Assembly: GCA_037951105.1 (NCBI GenBank)
Contig: JBAMJV010007722.1
Span: forward strand, 1-64,000
Reading direction: 5' to 3'
DNA length: 64,000 bases
From: Echinarachnius parma
Lineage: Eukaryota; Echinodermata; Echinoidea; Clypeasteroida; Echinarachniidae
This document shows positions 34,370 through 47,354 of this stretch, in pieces. Under the pieces are notes generated by a model. The model was given only the letters and a program-made list of their open reading frames with translations, did no database searches and had not been told where the DNA came from. The translations under genes and the position numbers were made by a program. The first letter of the stretch is position 1; the number at the start of each line of letters is the position of its first letter.

Positions 34370-35350
34370 TTCACATCTTACGCTGATAGGCATTCACATG
34401 TACTGTGGAGTCTTGATTGTGTACATGTATGTACGCCCCTACCTACCTCTCTCCGAGGAAATATATATGGAAGGCCACGATGGTAAGAGGTCTTTGGATC
34501 AGTTTTCCATAAAATGACACTGCAATTCAGCTTGTAGCTGTGAATGTGACATTTTGTTGAATAAATAAATACTGTTATTATGAAATACTGCACATCTAAC
34601 GCTGATAGGCATTCACATGTACTGTGGAGTCTTGATTGTGTACATGTAGGCCCCTACCTACCTCTCTCCGAGAAAATATCTATGGAAGGCCACGATGGTA
34701 AAAGGTTTTTGGATCATTTTTCCATAAAATTCTGCACATCTTAATGATGATAGGCCTTTACAAGCACTGTGGAGTCCTGATTGTGTACATGTAGGCCCCT
34801 ACCTACATGTACCTCTCTCTCTCAGAGGAAATGTATATGGAAGGCTACGATGGTAAAAGTTTATTGGATCAATTTTTCATGGAATACTGCAGATATTCCA
34901 TGAAAAAATTGATCCAATATGCCAATTTGTACTATGGAGTCTGAATGTGTAGGCCCCTACCTCTCTCCAAGGACAAACCTATGGAAGGTCATGGTGGGAA
35001 GACATTATTAGTACAGTTGACATCTAACGCTGATCTAGGCCTTTACATGTACTGTGGAGTCTCGATTGTGTAGGCCCCTACTTCTCCCCGTGGAAATATC
35101 TATGGAAGTCCACAATGAGAAAAGTTAAATCCGAGCATTTTTCTGTAAAATACTGCAGATGGCCTCCATGAAAATGTTGGTCTAGGGAAGGCCACACTGG
35201 AAAAGGGGGGTGTTGGAGCAGTTTTCCATTCAATACTGTAGATGGCTTTACATGTACTGTGAAGTCTGATTGTGTAGGCCACTACCTCGCTCCAAAGAAA
35301 TGTCAATGGAAGGCCATACTGGGAAAATTAAGATTTTTAGGGTTTGTAGT
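34370..35350. repeat. Tandem array, unit about 100-220 bp
   Basis: Six units with ACATCTAACGCTGATAGGC, TACTGTGGAGTCTTGATTGT, GTAGGCCCCTACCTAC and GGAAGGCCACGATGG. One unit contains a 24-bp-arm hairpin (34863-34886 with 34894-34918). Confidence 0.88.
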
Positions 35351-35819
35351 TTATATGGAATACTTCAGCTGGTAAAAGTCACCATTTATTGTATTGGAGA
35401 AGGAATAATTCCCAGTGAAAAACACATCTGTTGCTGTATACTATCTAACTGAAAGGGAGGCCCGGGCCTAATTGGAATGTGGTATTTGAGCAATGTATGG
35501 GATCAATTGCAGTGAAATTATCAATAAGAAGAGGGCAATTTTTATTCTGAGATATTATTAATACGTACAAGCAATTAACCCACTCAAGGCTATTAAAAAA
35601 CATATCTTGGATGCTCTATGAAGTATCTATCTACATGTATGCATGTTATTCAAAATTCAAGTCATCAGTAATGGGTTACGGGAAGGGCATGTCTATTTCC
35701 ACACAACACCTTCTGTTGGTGCAGAAGAATAAACACATTACGTATCTCAGTGTGTATTCTTCATACAAAACCACTGTGGGGAGACAACAATGGGATATCT
35801 CAAGAAATTGACCTAATAA

Positions 35820-36900
35820 TTGGGAAAGCCCCACTGGGTAAACAGGTATTGAAGGCATTTTCCTGGAAATACTTCTGAGAGAACATGATGGAGACTGGTC
35901 ATCTCTATTGCCTTTTAATATGCAGACTTACAATGAGAATGCCATATTATAAAAGCAATAGTGAATTAGTGCTTTTCCAAGAAATGACTACAGGCAAAAA
36001 GCTAAATGAGTTTCCCACAAAACAGCTCTAATTGAATAATAGTTGTCATTGGGTTATTAAAGGGATCTAGTAACTTTGTTGAGATGTGCAAAAACTGATG
36101 AATGGTTGATGCAATGTATACTGTTGTTATCTCATATGTCCTCAGGGTATTGTGTGAAAATTTCAGGTCAAATGGACAATGTATGGCCAAGTAATGAGCG
36201 AAAATGCAAAGTGATATTGGGTGATATTCACCAACTAACTGCATTCACTTTGTACAGGGATGAAAATCTCGCCCGGAGATTTTCTTATCTAAATACTTCA
36301 ATCATACATATCTTTGTAATGAAAGGGAAATTTGAAAAACCGAAAGCTGTCCCATGATTTTATTGTTAATACGAACACAACAAGGTATAAAGGAACCGCT
36401 AGAATTACAATTTTATTTTGAGGATTTGGACAATGTTACTAAGTCCCTTTAATACAGCGGGGAAACATGAGGTATAACAATTTTCTGTGAAATATTTCTA
36501 CTGGTAGATGGGGATATATCTATCCCTGTTCATATTTTATATGAACACAAAGTCAAAAATGAGAATGCAATCTTATAGAAGTGAGATTGAATTAGTGTTT
36601 TTTTGAAAAAGCAACATTGGAGCGAGTTTCCATAAAATAGAGTAGTTCAAATTGGTTTTCCTTGAAACATTTCTGATATTTCTGATAATACAAGTGCATT
36701 GGGATATGGGTCATATCTCTGTCGCAATATTTTCTACCGAGGGTCTTTAGACCATGATAATGCATTTTTAAAAAGTGATTATATAGAAGGCCTTATGAAT
36801 TAGCACTTTTCCAAGAAATAACTTCCCGGCTACAAGAACAGAATTATAATTAGTTTATCTCATGAAGCGGCCCTGAATAGTACAATAGGATACCTCTGTG
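35820..36900. repeat. Degenerate array, unit about 215-235 bp, split by a MITE
   Basis: Recurring GAATTAGTGCTTTTCCAAGA (35963, 36589, 36802), AATGAGAATGC and TTTCTGATA / TTTCTACTGG. Spacing becomes regular only after removing the 388-bp MITE at 36061-36448 plus its TTAA. Confidence 0.7.
36061..36448. mobile_element. TTAA-flanked MITE, 380-bp family (copy 2)
   Basis: TTAA at 36057-36060 and 36449-36452; ends AGGGATCTAGTAAC and GTTACTAAGTCCCT. Apparently full length. T2/Kolobok-like by terminus and target. Confidence 0.88.
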
Positions 36901-37021
36901 GATAATTCAATGGGAAGTAACATCCGGGACAAATACAAATGTATGCATCTTCTGAACAATTTTCTTTGAAAGACTTGTAATGAAATTAGAGCAGGGTCAT
37001 ATCTTACCCAGGGTCAAACCA

Positions 37022-37025
<4 letters not shown>

Positions 37026-37056
<31 letters not shown>

Positions 37057-37073
37057 GGGGGGGGGGGGGGGGG
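37026..37073. repeat. (TG)n followed by a G-run
   Basis: About 14 TG repeats then 18 Gs, directly left of the MITE at 37082. Confidence 0.95.
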
Positions 37074-37081
37074 AGTATTAA

Positions 37082-37310
37082 AGGGATCTAGTAACTTTGT
37101 TGACATGTGCAAAAAGTGGTGAATGGTTGATTCAATGATATTGTTGTTACCTGATATGTCCACTGGGTATTGTGTAAAAAATGGCCGAGTAATGAGCAAA
37201 AATGCAAAGTGATATTCACTAACTCATATTGCACTGACTTTGTACACGGTTTCGACGATCCAGTGGATAGTTTAACATCTAAACGCTTCAATCGTGAATA
37301 TCTTGTGAAA
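37082..37310. mobile_element. Truncated MITE, 380-bp family (copy 3)
   Basis: TTAA 37078-37081 then AGGGATCTAGTAACTTTG. The body matches to about CGCTTCAATCGTGAATATC; the right end is lost. Confidence 0.75.
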
Positions 37311-38387
37311 GCTTGAACAGTAGCCCCAATACTTTTTTTCTTCATTTTCCCCCATGGAATGTAAAGAAGTGAGATTGACATTCCAAAAAATACAAAAGAC
37401 ATGGCATCCCTATATGTTGTATCACCTTCATAATGTGTAGGAGTGGTACACCATAATAGGGGGAAAGTTATGGGAGAGTTAAGGGGAAAGTTGTTTTTCT
37501 ATGAAATTGCCTTACATCCGTGCTTAAATCGCAGCCGTGACATTTATACCCGTCATTATGTTCATGGAAAAGCACTTTGTGTTAAATGTCAAGCTGGAAT
37601 ATTTTAACCAAAAAAAAGCTCACTACTGTCCCCATCAACTGTTCAAGAAAGGAGTTGTAACAAATGGATGGAATCCTCAAAGGATATTCAAAACAATTTA
37701 TGGAAAATACATTCTGCATCTGAAAACAACATTAGGCCATACATATTTTTTCCTTTTTCCCTTTTCCACATAAAGGGTAACTAAAAGTAATTTTTTTATT
37801 TAGCTGAGAACATTAAAAAGGCATGTTATTTTATGAAGTATTGATAATGAAAAGTCACCGTATTTAGGTGTCACATGCATATTATGTAAAACATTAATCC
37901 GCTTTCTTTACATGTATTTCATCTGCATGACATTCTACGATTTTTTGGTCTATTAAATCACAGATCATGACTATGTTTTATTTTATTGCTTGATGCTAGA
38001 AGAAAAAAAATCAATTTTGAACATGTTCAATTTGATTTTCATTTATCCAAATATCAGAACACTAAATTTTATAGTTAGAATCTAATCACACATCCCATGC
38101 ATACAACGCCCCAGCCCCCAGGAAAAAAAAAACACATTTGTACAATATGAGCCGCCCACAACAAAATTACTGGACTATGAATCACAAATTCCTCACTTTA
38201 TTCACTTCATCATAGATTATTTGTTCCTAAAATAGGACGTGGACATTCCCAAAGAAAGAGAAATTCAAATATATATATATATAAATCCTTTATTGCATAT
38301 GGGACCGTGGTGTATCATGTGAAGAGTTTTGTTGCAAAAAGGTAATATCTCAATTTTTTCAATTGAAGTTATTTGTGATTTAGGCTG
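37311..38387. other. No gene seen
   Basis: AT-rich; short open frames only, no repeat recognised. Confidence 0.5.
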
Positions 38388-38945
38388 CTAAAATAATGAT
38401 AAGAAATACATGCAACCTTGATAAACAAACACAATGAGCAATGTATCATTTAAAATGGATTGATTTGTATCATACAATGGTTGCCTTATTTTCAAATTGT
38501 CCAAACTGGCTTTTACTACCTTCTGCAACAAAACCCTTTCTGTATTAACTCTATTGGAATTACAAAATTGTGTTAAAAAGGGATACTTTATACCACATGA
38601 CCAGTTGCGAGATAATTTGGCCCAAGGATCCAGTGTTTTGTTGATGTAAATATATTTATGTGAACTATAAATTAGATAAATTTGCTCAATTTGAATGAAA
38701 ATTATTTTGTGATGTGGACTTTTATTCACTACAAAATTCAAAGGCACTTTTGTTTCATGTCTACACAGCTGGAAATAGTTTTGTCTAAATGTAAGGATAT
38801 GTATACATTCCATTAGAAATGAAAGCAAGTATTTTTGGAGAACAGAAATATGTTCTATTTTGTATGAAAAAAAGTTTGCAAGAGAAGTGAGAAAATGAGA
38901 GCAAGTATTTGAACATGCAAGCATATTTGTCTGTATGTAAATCAT
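38388..38945 (-). other. Unassigned 185-codon open frame
   Basis: The longest open frame in the window that is not low-complexity or satellite. It is strikingly uninterrupted for AT-rich DNA. Translation includes HILTFRQNYFQLCRH, LDPWAKLSRNWSCGIKYPF and ASLDNLKIRQPLYDTNQ. I see no domain, signal peptide or Kozak-like context and cannot name a family. It could be a decayed transposon-protein fragment, an exon, or chance. Confidence 0.25.
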
Positions 38946-40121
38946 AATTGAACAAATGTAAATTTCATTTACAACAAAATCTCTAACTGATTAGCAAATT
39001 GTTAATAAATCTATACTGTGTTGCCATCTAGGGTAGATAACAATATAATCTAAAATAAGCAAAACAAGAAACTGTAAAAGTTTCTTAAGGAGACTATATC
39101 ACCGTGTCCTACTGAGGATTTTAGGTGCCATCTACAAAGTATGTACGCACAAGAGGGGGGAGGGGGGGTTCACACCGATGCGTACGCTGTGTTCAACTAC
39201 ATGTTAAAAAAGTGCGTACAGGTGGGGAGGGGGGGTCAATTTCGATGACCCCTTATTGGGCTTGCATGTTTGTTGTTTGTTGATACTCTTACTGAACAAG
39301 TCGAACATCACCTTGAATCTAATTTGGCATTGCACATCTCCACATCTCTAGTTTCCTGTATGAATTGCTCAGGGGGAGTGTTTACACCTGTTCTAAATTC
39401 AGAACTGACCCTATAGATGGTTTACACATAGCTAAAGGGGGTGTGGACAATGAGGGTAATAGTACCCCTCAAGAAGGTTGTCCAACCTTCCCCCCCAAAA
39501 AAAAAAACAAAACAACAACAGCAACAACAACAAAACTAAACAAAACAAAGCAAAACAATGCGAAAGAGAGTTCTCCCCCCCCCCCCCCCTCACTGCATTT
39601 TGGGAGAAAACAAATCTATAATCTGTACTCATTTGTATTCTCGTCTCACTTTTCTCTCCCCCCCCCCCCCCCCCCCCTTTCCAAACCCCAACCTGTTCTG
39701 AAGCCCTTGTTCTGGGACTAAGCTGTCCTGACAACGAGATAACAATCCGACATCTCATGTTTTGCAAGACAACCTGCTCCGGACGCCGTACATGTATTGC
39801 ATGCCTACAGCATAAAATGAGAATGAACTCCAAGTACTACGAGCTGTGCTCTCTACCTCTGGTACTTGAACATCTGGAAGTGGATATTATGAGAGTCATT
39901 GTAGACGAACAGGATACCGAACTAGCTGTGGTTTATTGCACTGAAAATCCTGAACTATCACAAGCAGGTTGAATTTAACCTCTCGAGGAAATTCTAAGGA
40001 ATTGTAACTTGAACAGATGCAAAATGTAACGACCACATGAAGCAACAAATATAATAAAGTTTCAAAATTAAAAACTCCATGTTCCCTTGCTAATGTGCAC
40101 TTAGTGCCACATTCCCCATCA
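38946..40121. other. No gene seen; G/C homopolymers
   Basis: Contains G-rich runs at 39156-39168 and 39222-39234 and C-runs at 39575-39588 and 39658-39677. Pro-rich open frames are artefacts of the C-runs. Confidence 0.55.
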
Positions 40122-40201
40122 TCTAACACCTCACCTACGGAAACCTGGTGGGTTTTGCAAAAGTCTATGGAGATTTCAGAACGGCAAAGCGAACAGGTTA
40201 A
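40122..40201. mobile_element. TTAA micro-element, about 80 bp
   Basis: Left end eroded (CTAACACCTCACCTACGG); core AAGTCTATGGAGATTTCAGA; right GAACAGGTTAA. Confidence 0.65.
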
Positions 40202-40407
40202 GCTACAATGTACTGTGAACAACTGCATTTGGATACAATCATGTGCCTGGGGCATCCGCTAGACAACCAACTTAATTAGGCAGGGTCCCAGCTGCTTATA
40301 ACAGCAAGTGTAAACTAATGGATTGTACTTGCAAATGGATAACCACATGTTCACTTTTACTGTATTTATTTTGGTACTGTAGATCTCAATTTCAATCCAT
40401 ATGTTTG

Positions 40408-40660
40408 TTTTGGTGAAAATACATTCATGAATTGTAATCTTTTATTTCAAGCCTCGGTTGATTTTGGTTAATGAGTACTAGCATACAAGCATTTGGGTGA
40501 AAATACATGAACTGTAATCTTTTATTTCAAACCTCGGTTGATTTTGGTTAATGAGTACTAGCATACAAGCATTTTGTGAAAAATACATGAATTGTAATCT
40601 TTCATTTCAAATCTCAGTTGATTTTGGTTAATGAAAACTTGTAAGCATCTCAATTTTAAA
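40408..40660. repeat. Three-unit minisatellite, about 85 bp
   Basis: Units share GTGAAAATACATGAATTGTA, ATCTTTTATTTCAA, CTCGGTTGATTTTGGTTAAT and GAGTACTAGCATACAAGC. Confidence 0.9.
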
Positions 40661-40756
40661 ACAAGATATTAAGTGCATGAAAATGAAAGTTTGAAGTCTG
40701 GGGAAAATTTAAACCTCATTGAACTTATATTAAACAAATTAATGGGAGCAGTTTTG

Positions 40757-40960
40757 TAATGTTTTATTTATTTTTTATTTATTTTTTTTTGGGGGGGGGG
40801 GGGGGGGGTGGGCACTTTATGGCATTTCAGGGACTGAATTGCCCTAAGCCCCCATGTATAATTTTTCATATAACGAAGAAAATAAGGCTTCGCCAGGAAT
40901 CCAACCCTGGCCCTCCGGATTGCTCGACTAGTGCTCTATTCACCCAGCTACTAATCTCTT
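40757..40960 (-). mobile_element. tRNA-derived SINE
   Basis: The minus strand starts with a tRNA-like head: box A TAGCTGGGTGAATAGAGC (plus 40950-40933) and box B GGTTGGATTCC (40906-40896). It continues through a short body and ends in an A-rich AAATAAATAAAA tail (plus 40757-40790). A G-run in the body was probably gained later. Confidence 0.65.
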
Positions 40961-41528
40961 TTGATCGCCTTAATGTTTTTTTATGAGAATTAATGAGTAT
41001 GGGATTGGGAATTTTGAAGTGTCTGGCAAAGTGAAAGCACATTAATCACAAACCATTAATCATTGGCAGAGACAGTGCTTCAGGCACCAGACAGTATCCT
41101 ATTTAAGAAAGGATACATAATATTCTTGTATATAATTTTTAAATTTCAAATGATCCACCAAAGTGTGAACATTTTGTGGAGCTACCTTGGGGAGCTACGT
41201 ATCATCTTCTCACTCCTCCTACCCCCCCCCCCCCCCCCCCCCCCCACCCTCGAACCCCAACCCCCTCCCATCCTTGTGGACCAAGTGTGTTTTACTAAAT
41301 TTACTTTCTCTACTCTACTCACAAGATGCAGTGGAATAACTATGGGGAGCAAATTATTTGACAAATACAATACAAAATATACGGGTAATTTGTCATTTAA
41401 AATAATGACATATAAAAAGGGTGTGCCCAGAACAATTCACGTGCCCCCAATCAGTCGGACCACGCTACACCACTGTCAGGTTGTACACTAATTAGGCAAT
41501 ACAGCATACCTGTATTTTACTTTCCAAA

Positions 41529-41610
41529 CTTAGCATGTTCCCTACTAGATTTTGAAATCCCCATAGAGTTAATACAGGACCCCACCAGGTTCCCGTAGGC
41601 AATTGGTTAA
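41529..41610. mobile_element. TTAA micro-element, about 82 bp
   Basis: Left TTAGCATGTTCCCTACTAG, core TTTGAAATCCCCATAGAG, right CCCGTAGGCAATTGGTTAA. Confidence 0.75.
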
Positions 41611-43775
41611 ATAAAACAAATTTGGGCACACATGGCAAAATTTAGTTATCGGTTTAATTACGCCTCTATATTTAGTACCCATCAAACCATAATATTAAGT
41701 ATGTATACACATGATTGGGCAGGATGTTCAATGCATGGTTATGCATGAATGCCAACATGGATGCCAAACATGTCATAACAAATCCTGAAGTCTGAAGGTT
41801 TTTATTAGAATTTATGCATTTTCCACATCTGTATACACGCTTGGATTGGTAAAGTACCCCAAATTGGGTTGTGTCAGTCAATATTCTAACAAATTACTTC
41901 AATTAAACGAGGGGACAAGGCTGATTTATGTTATGTACATCATATCATCTTTCTTCTGGTCTTATTGATGTTTGTTTGTTATGCATGAATGGATGGTTAC
42001 AGATTATCACTCAATATTCTAAAACAAATTACTTTTATGAACTGAACTACACCAGTAAAAAATATGTTTCCATTAGAAATAAATGGACTTACACTGAATG
42101 GAAAATTAACTTGGTTTTAAACTTTTATTCATATAAAAAAAAAATGTTTTACAGTATGAACTATGAAATAATGTATAAATAAGTCATATATTCCATAAAT
42201 CAATCACATTTGATATTCATAAATATGAAATCGCAGTAGTGACTTTCCATATGTTTTTCTATTACAACTTTTCTTTACAAAATTTCATGCCTCAAGCAAC
42301 TAGTTGTGTACCTCAATTATTTGAACTTTGTATTTCAGGCTTCATATTAGCTGAGTGCAATTCAAGCATCAAGACATTTCCCTTTTTGTTTTAAAAGACG
42401 AATAAGCATACTCGGTGTTGTGCCACTGGCGTGCTAAGCACTCGAGTTAATGAGACGTTATACACAGTGATCCTCCACAGTCCCATCCATAAACAACTAT
42501 GTCAGTACAGTGCATGAATTAAATATTCATATCATAACCTATATATATATATATATACATATGATTCATAGCATAGGTAATTTATTGCTTTTAAATTGGC
42601 CGCTAGTGTCTGCCTGCCACTTTATATTATTTATGATCGGGGGAAACCCACAGAACAAAGTATTCCCATAGTAGGCAAGCATATATATATTTGTTTGCAA
42701 TATCTATGGATACTGTACTACTGATATGATGATGAAATACATACATGTACATGTATTTTAAGAATATTTTGTTAAATATCACAACATAATAAGAAGGATG
42801 TTAGCTTGAATATATTCTAATTAGTACTAATTCTAATAAGTACACTTGTACCTACAGGGGTGCATACATGTAAGTTCACTGAATGGATATCACATAAACA
42901 CAACGAAATATTCAATTCATTCTTTGGTTTAATATCATATTTCAGAAGGTATAATTATGATGATAAGAATGATGGCTAATAACAAGACAGAGATTAACTA
43001 TCACTATAGACAGGTGGTCGCTAGAACAAGTTTGACTGTACATTAAAAGGGAATGTTAAAGGTAGAGCTCAATGACCCCATCGTTAATGGGTTAACAACA
43101 GGGGTAAAGCAATTATCCCCAAGATACTTTCAAGCTAAGTAGGCTAACATGAACAAAAATAATACCCCTGAAAACTTACAAACGATACCATCGATAACAT
43201 CAATACCCCCCTGTACATGCAATAACCCCCTAGACTGATGATTCATGCTTATCAATCCGAAATGTTAAAATTGATTGACACACGAACGCAAAATTTGTAA
43301 TACTAATCATAATTGCGAGCTCCAACGCAACTACAAAACATAATTGAAATGTCCTCATAGCGCTGATATATATGCTATTGTTTTGCGATGACTCAGTGTT
43401 TTGTGGTTGTTAATATTATAGACCTGAAATGATCACAGGTGGTATTTAATATTCAATCATCTCACAGGATTCAAAGTTTGTGTGTATATTATAGCACAAT
43501 TGTTTGATTAATCTATATAACTTCAAGTATATATTGTTGTTTAACGTTGTCGGTCAGGGTCACAATTGTAAGCAATTATTTCTTAGTACATGCTGAATTG
43601 ATAATGGCTGAGAAATGAGAATACAGTATATGTAATGAAAATTATTCCAAAAAAAATAATAATCATCAGAATACAGTCAAACCTGCTCTCGCCACCACCT
43701 GCATATAAAGACCACTTTTTACCACCCTAGGAATTTAATGTATGAAAATTAACCTTAATATAGAGACCACTTGCT
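41611..43775. other. No gene seen
   Basis: AT-rich with (AT)n near 42541-42556. AGTCAAACCTGT-family fragments are at 43005-43045 and 43672-43740. Confidence 0.5.
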
Positions 43776-43779
43776 TTAA

Positions 43780-44157
43780 AGGGACTTAGTAACATTGTCC
43801 AATCCTCAAAATAAAATTTTAATTCTAGCGGTTCCCTCATACCTTGTTGCATTTGTATTAACAATAAAATCATGGGACCGGTTTCGGTTTTTCAAATGTC
43901 CCTTTCGTTACAAAGATATGTACGATCGAAGTATTCAGATAAGAAAAACTCCCCCGGAGTTTTGAAACCCGTGTGCAAAGTGAGTGCAGTGAGTTAGTGG
44001 ATATCACTTTGCATTTTCGCTCATTACTTGGCCATGCAATGTCCATTTGACTTGAAATTTTCACACAATACCCTGTGGACATATGAGATAACAACAATAT
44101 CCATTGCATCAACCCTTCATCACTTTTTGCACATGTAAACAAAGTTACTAGATCCCT
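43780..44157. mobile_element. TTAA-flanked MITE, 380-bp family (copy 4, inverted)
   Basis: TTAA at 43776-43779 and 44158-44161; ends AGGGACTTAGTAAC and GTTACTAGATCCCT. Opposite in orientation to 36061-36448 and otherwise closely similar. Confidence 0.88.
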
Positions 44158-44493
44158 TTAAAGTTCACTTATTCCGTAGCCTTTGGATGAACTTTATAAA
44201 CAGGTTTGGCTGATAACGTATTAGACGCTAAGCCAAATCTATTGCATTTCTCTTGGTTTCAATATTTGTACATTTTTAAATAAGCCATTAAAATATTTCC
44301 ATATTCTGTAATGCCCACTTATAATACTGTAATACCTGGAAAATTTTATTGTAAAATCTGATTAGAAATAAACAAATCAATCAATCAAACATCTGATACT
44401 TTAAAAATTAAAAATTAAAAGATTTTTAAAAACATGCTTAGTACTGTGAACATAAAAACAATAGCAGTCCCCCAAAAGGATTTCTAAGCAAAG

Positions 44494-44583
44494 TTAACCC
44501 ACTAAAGACTAAGTACATTTTTGTATACATTATATAACATGCATTCTCCATAGTGTTTTCAGGACGAGTCCTATACAGGTTAA
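44494..44583. mobile_element. TTAA micro-element, 90 bp (GCATTCTCCA subfamily)
   Basis: TTAACCCACTAAAGACTAAG to GAGTCCTATACAGGTTAA with core ATAACATGCATTCTCCATAG. It serves as the empty-site reference for the interrupted copy at 60975. Confidence 0.8.
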
Positions 44584-46795
44584 ACTAAAGCATTTATTTC
44601 TAACCACATAACCCTGGGCTGAACTCCACCACGTGAGCTATAAAAACTCATCAGATGATCGGATATGAAATATGTATCAAATGTTTGCCGATATGTATCT
44701 TGCAGGAAATTACTTCCTGAATTAAAGAATCGGATATCTGTGGGAAAAGCAAGGAAATTAAAACTCCTTGGGATAAAAACAAAACAAATAGAAATAGAAA
44801 GAGTTATTAGTTACTAAAGGGAGTGTTCACCTGGGGTGCATTTATAATATTTCCTAATAGTAATTTACCATAATTTTTTTAAATTTTTTTTTTTATATTT
44901 AGTTAAAAAAATGCACCAATGCTATTCAGGTAAAAGGAACAATGGAAGTAATGTTGCACTGATATGGAAATCTTTGAGGAAATTACTTTGTTATTAACGA
45001 ATCAGATGGAGGAAGGTGGAGAAAAAACAGAAAATAGCAAAAGAAATTTGATGCCCCGTGGCATAAAGAGGATGTGCCAATCTTCGATCTATCATAATAT
45101 TTCCTTATTACAAGCTGTTATTGTTATATTTTGTCGAATGTTGCAATATTATCAAAGTAAAAACAACTCAATGATTCTATTTTTTCAATACTAATAATGA
45201 AACTCTCCAAGGAAATTATTGTAGAATAAAACAGCAAATGGGAAGGGCAAAATAGAGTCAATATGAAATATTTGTGTGAAAGTACATAATTTGGACCTTT
45301 AATAATAATAGTTCAATTTGTTGAGAAAAACATCTGTTATTTTATATACAGATCTGCTACACTCGAAAATTCTTGACGTACATGTAATTCTTAGGGTGTG
45401 AAAAGTGCATGAATACCTCCCTTAATCCTACAGAATGTAATTATAATTTAATAAAAAATGAAAAATATCACAAATTTACGTTTAACTTTGAGGGTGGAAA
45501 GACGCCGTAGATGGTTCGCTTAATCCTACGCAGCATATGTCAGACATATTTTTGGATGGAATAATCGAAAACCACATGAAACCCCCTAGCAACGGCTGGT
45601 GACGTACATGTGTTAGTGTGTACTTCCATAGCGGAGAGCCATCTGCCATCATTATTTGGACTTTTGAAGGAAGCATTTTTAACCTTGATGGTTACATTTT
45701 ATTCATTGATTTTGAGCATTACACATTAAACCAGTCTCTGTATATGACCCTGAGATACCTCAGGTTGGGATGTTCATGTACATGTATGTATGGAATATGT
45801 GTGTTGTCAAAAAGTTGAAATAAAATCATTTCTGATCTGATAAAGAGAATTACCCTTAATACCCCCTTGAAAATGTCTTGAGTATAGGGTCTGTCTACTC
45901 TTTAGAGTATGCAGGATATACCCAACTTCTTCTACAATGGTTTAAATAATAATTTAATAGCTTTTCCTAAATCGATCAAAATCATTTGGAACATTGGTGT
46001 GTTGTATTGACTCTATGTACATGTCTATGTATAGGAATGAGCATATAGAATACACGTAGATGTATATGAACATGTATCTAGAAACATACCGGTTAAACAA
46101 TTCCACACCCCTGGCAATAAACCACCTGCTGCAACTCGGGAGATAATTCGATAAATCTTCTTTCCAACCGCACAAATAAAACAAAAATTAAACATTAACT
46201 TGTTCAATACCACAAAATGAAAATGCTATTTAATAAATACATGTATACAGAATGTGCATGTGGTATTGCGCAATGGTATAGAGCCCTCTCCCTGCTTTTT
46301 AATATGATTACATTCGGTCAATTATTCCGTCTAGACTGGGAGACACAGTGTATTTTTCCTTTTCTTCTTCTTCTGTGGAAATGATGTTTCCTTTGCATCA
46401 GCTCTGTCGAAGACTGAATTGAAAACCACTTGGGAAATCAGAGGAATATATTTTACCTGGTTCGATCTGCCTTCAATCACAGACTTGATGAAGTATACGA
46501 AATACACACAAATTACACAAGGGGGGGGGGGGGGGACACTGAGAGCCGATTTAGTCCCAACAATGCCGAAAAGAGAACCCCCCCCCCCCCCCCCCCCTCC
46601 CCCTTAATCTTAAGAGAGCCCCTGTAAATATGCTTTGGAGCACTTGGGAAATCACAGGAATACATTTACCTGATCTTCAATCAGAGTTGTTCAAATACAC
46701 ATCTTCAGCAGTGAATACAAACTCACAGGGGCTTGGGTGATTTCAGCCCCAAAAACAAATGACAAAAAGAGCACTCCAACCAAGGAGGTATGGTA
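44584..46795. other. No gene seen
   Basis: AT-rich; G- and C-runs at 46521-46534 and 46579-46598. A weak tRNA-like stretch near 46264 is not convincing. Confidence 0.5.
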
Positions 46796-46799
46796 TTAA

Positions 46800-47354
46800 A
46801 GGGATAGTTGAGTTTTGGTAGAGAGGGCGCTAGACTACTTTTTTTGTTTGTGAGGTAATGAAAAACTGAGTGTAAAATTTGAAAGAGCATAATATTTAAA
46901 TAATAAAATCATCTTTGTTTGATCAAAATCTGTTCAGAGACGGCTGAAATATCCATAAATATAACAATTTCTAATAAACCCGGGGCCCCGGGTTTATTAG
47001 AGAATTTTGAACCAGCCGTTAAAAATTCAAAAAAATGCTTCCTCTTTTCAAAAAGTTACAAAATAGGTATTTAAATAGTTGTTGGTTATTTCTCTATCCA
47101 ATCACTATTTCAGCAAAGCATCACATGCACAATATTTTATTCAAAATGGTTGAAACCGATGAGTGTTTAGAGAACGCCCTCTTACGTTTTAACGGCTCTT
47201 TTTGAATGATAACATGATCTTTACTACGTCATTTGTAATTTTGTGTTCCTTTCTAGTTATAACTATTAGTTTGTAATGTAATGATGCAGGTTTTGGTTAC
47301 TAAAATTCAGTTTCACCAAAACTGTACTCTCCTTACCAGAACTCAACTATCCCT
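46800..47354. mobile_element. 555-bp TTAA-family element with a central 30-bp palindrome
   Basis: TTAA 46796-46799 and 47355-47358; ends AGGGATAGTTGAGTTTTGG and its complement-like CCAGAACTCAACTATCCCT. A perfect palindrome at 46971-47000 is centred on GGGGCCCC. No coding capacity. Confidence 0.88.

Noticed and set aside
39365-41491. Proline-rich open frames
   Set aside because: Driven by C-runs and G-runs; no splice or domain support.
46264-46335. tRNA-like stretch (GCGCAATGGTATAGAGC)
   Set aside because: Box A is fair but box B and the stems are not convincing; at most a decayed SINE.
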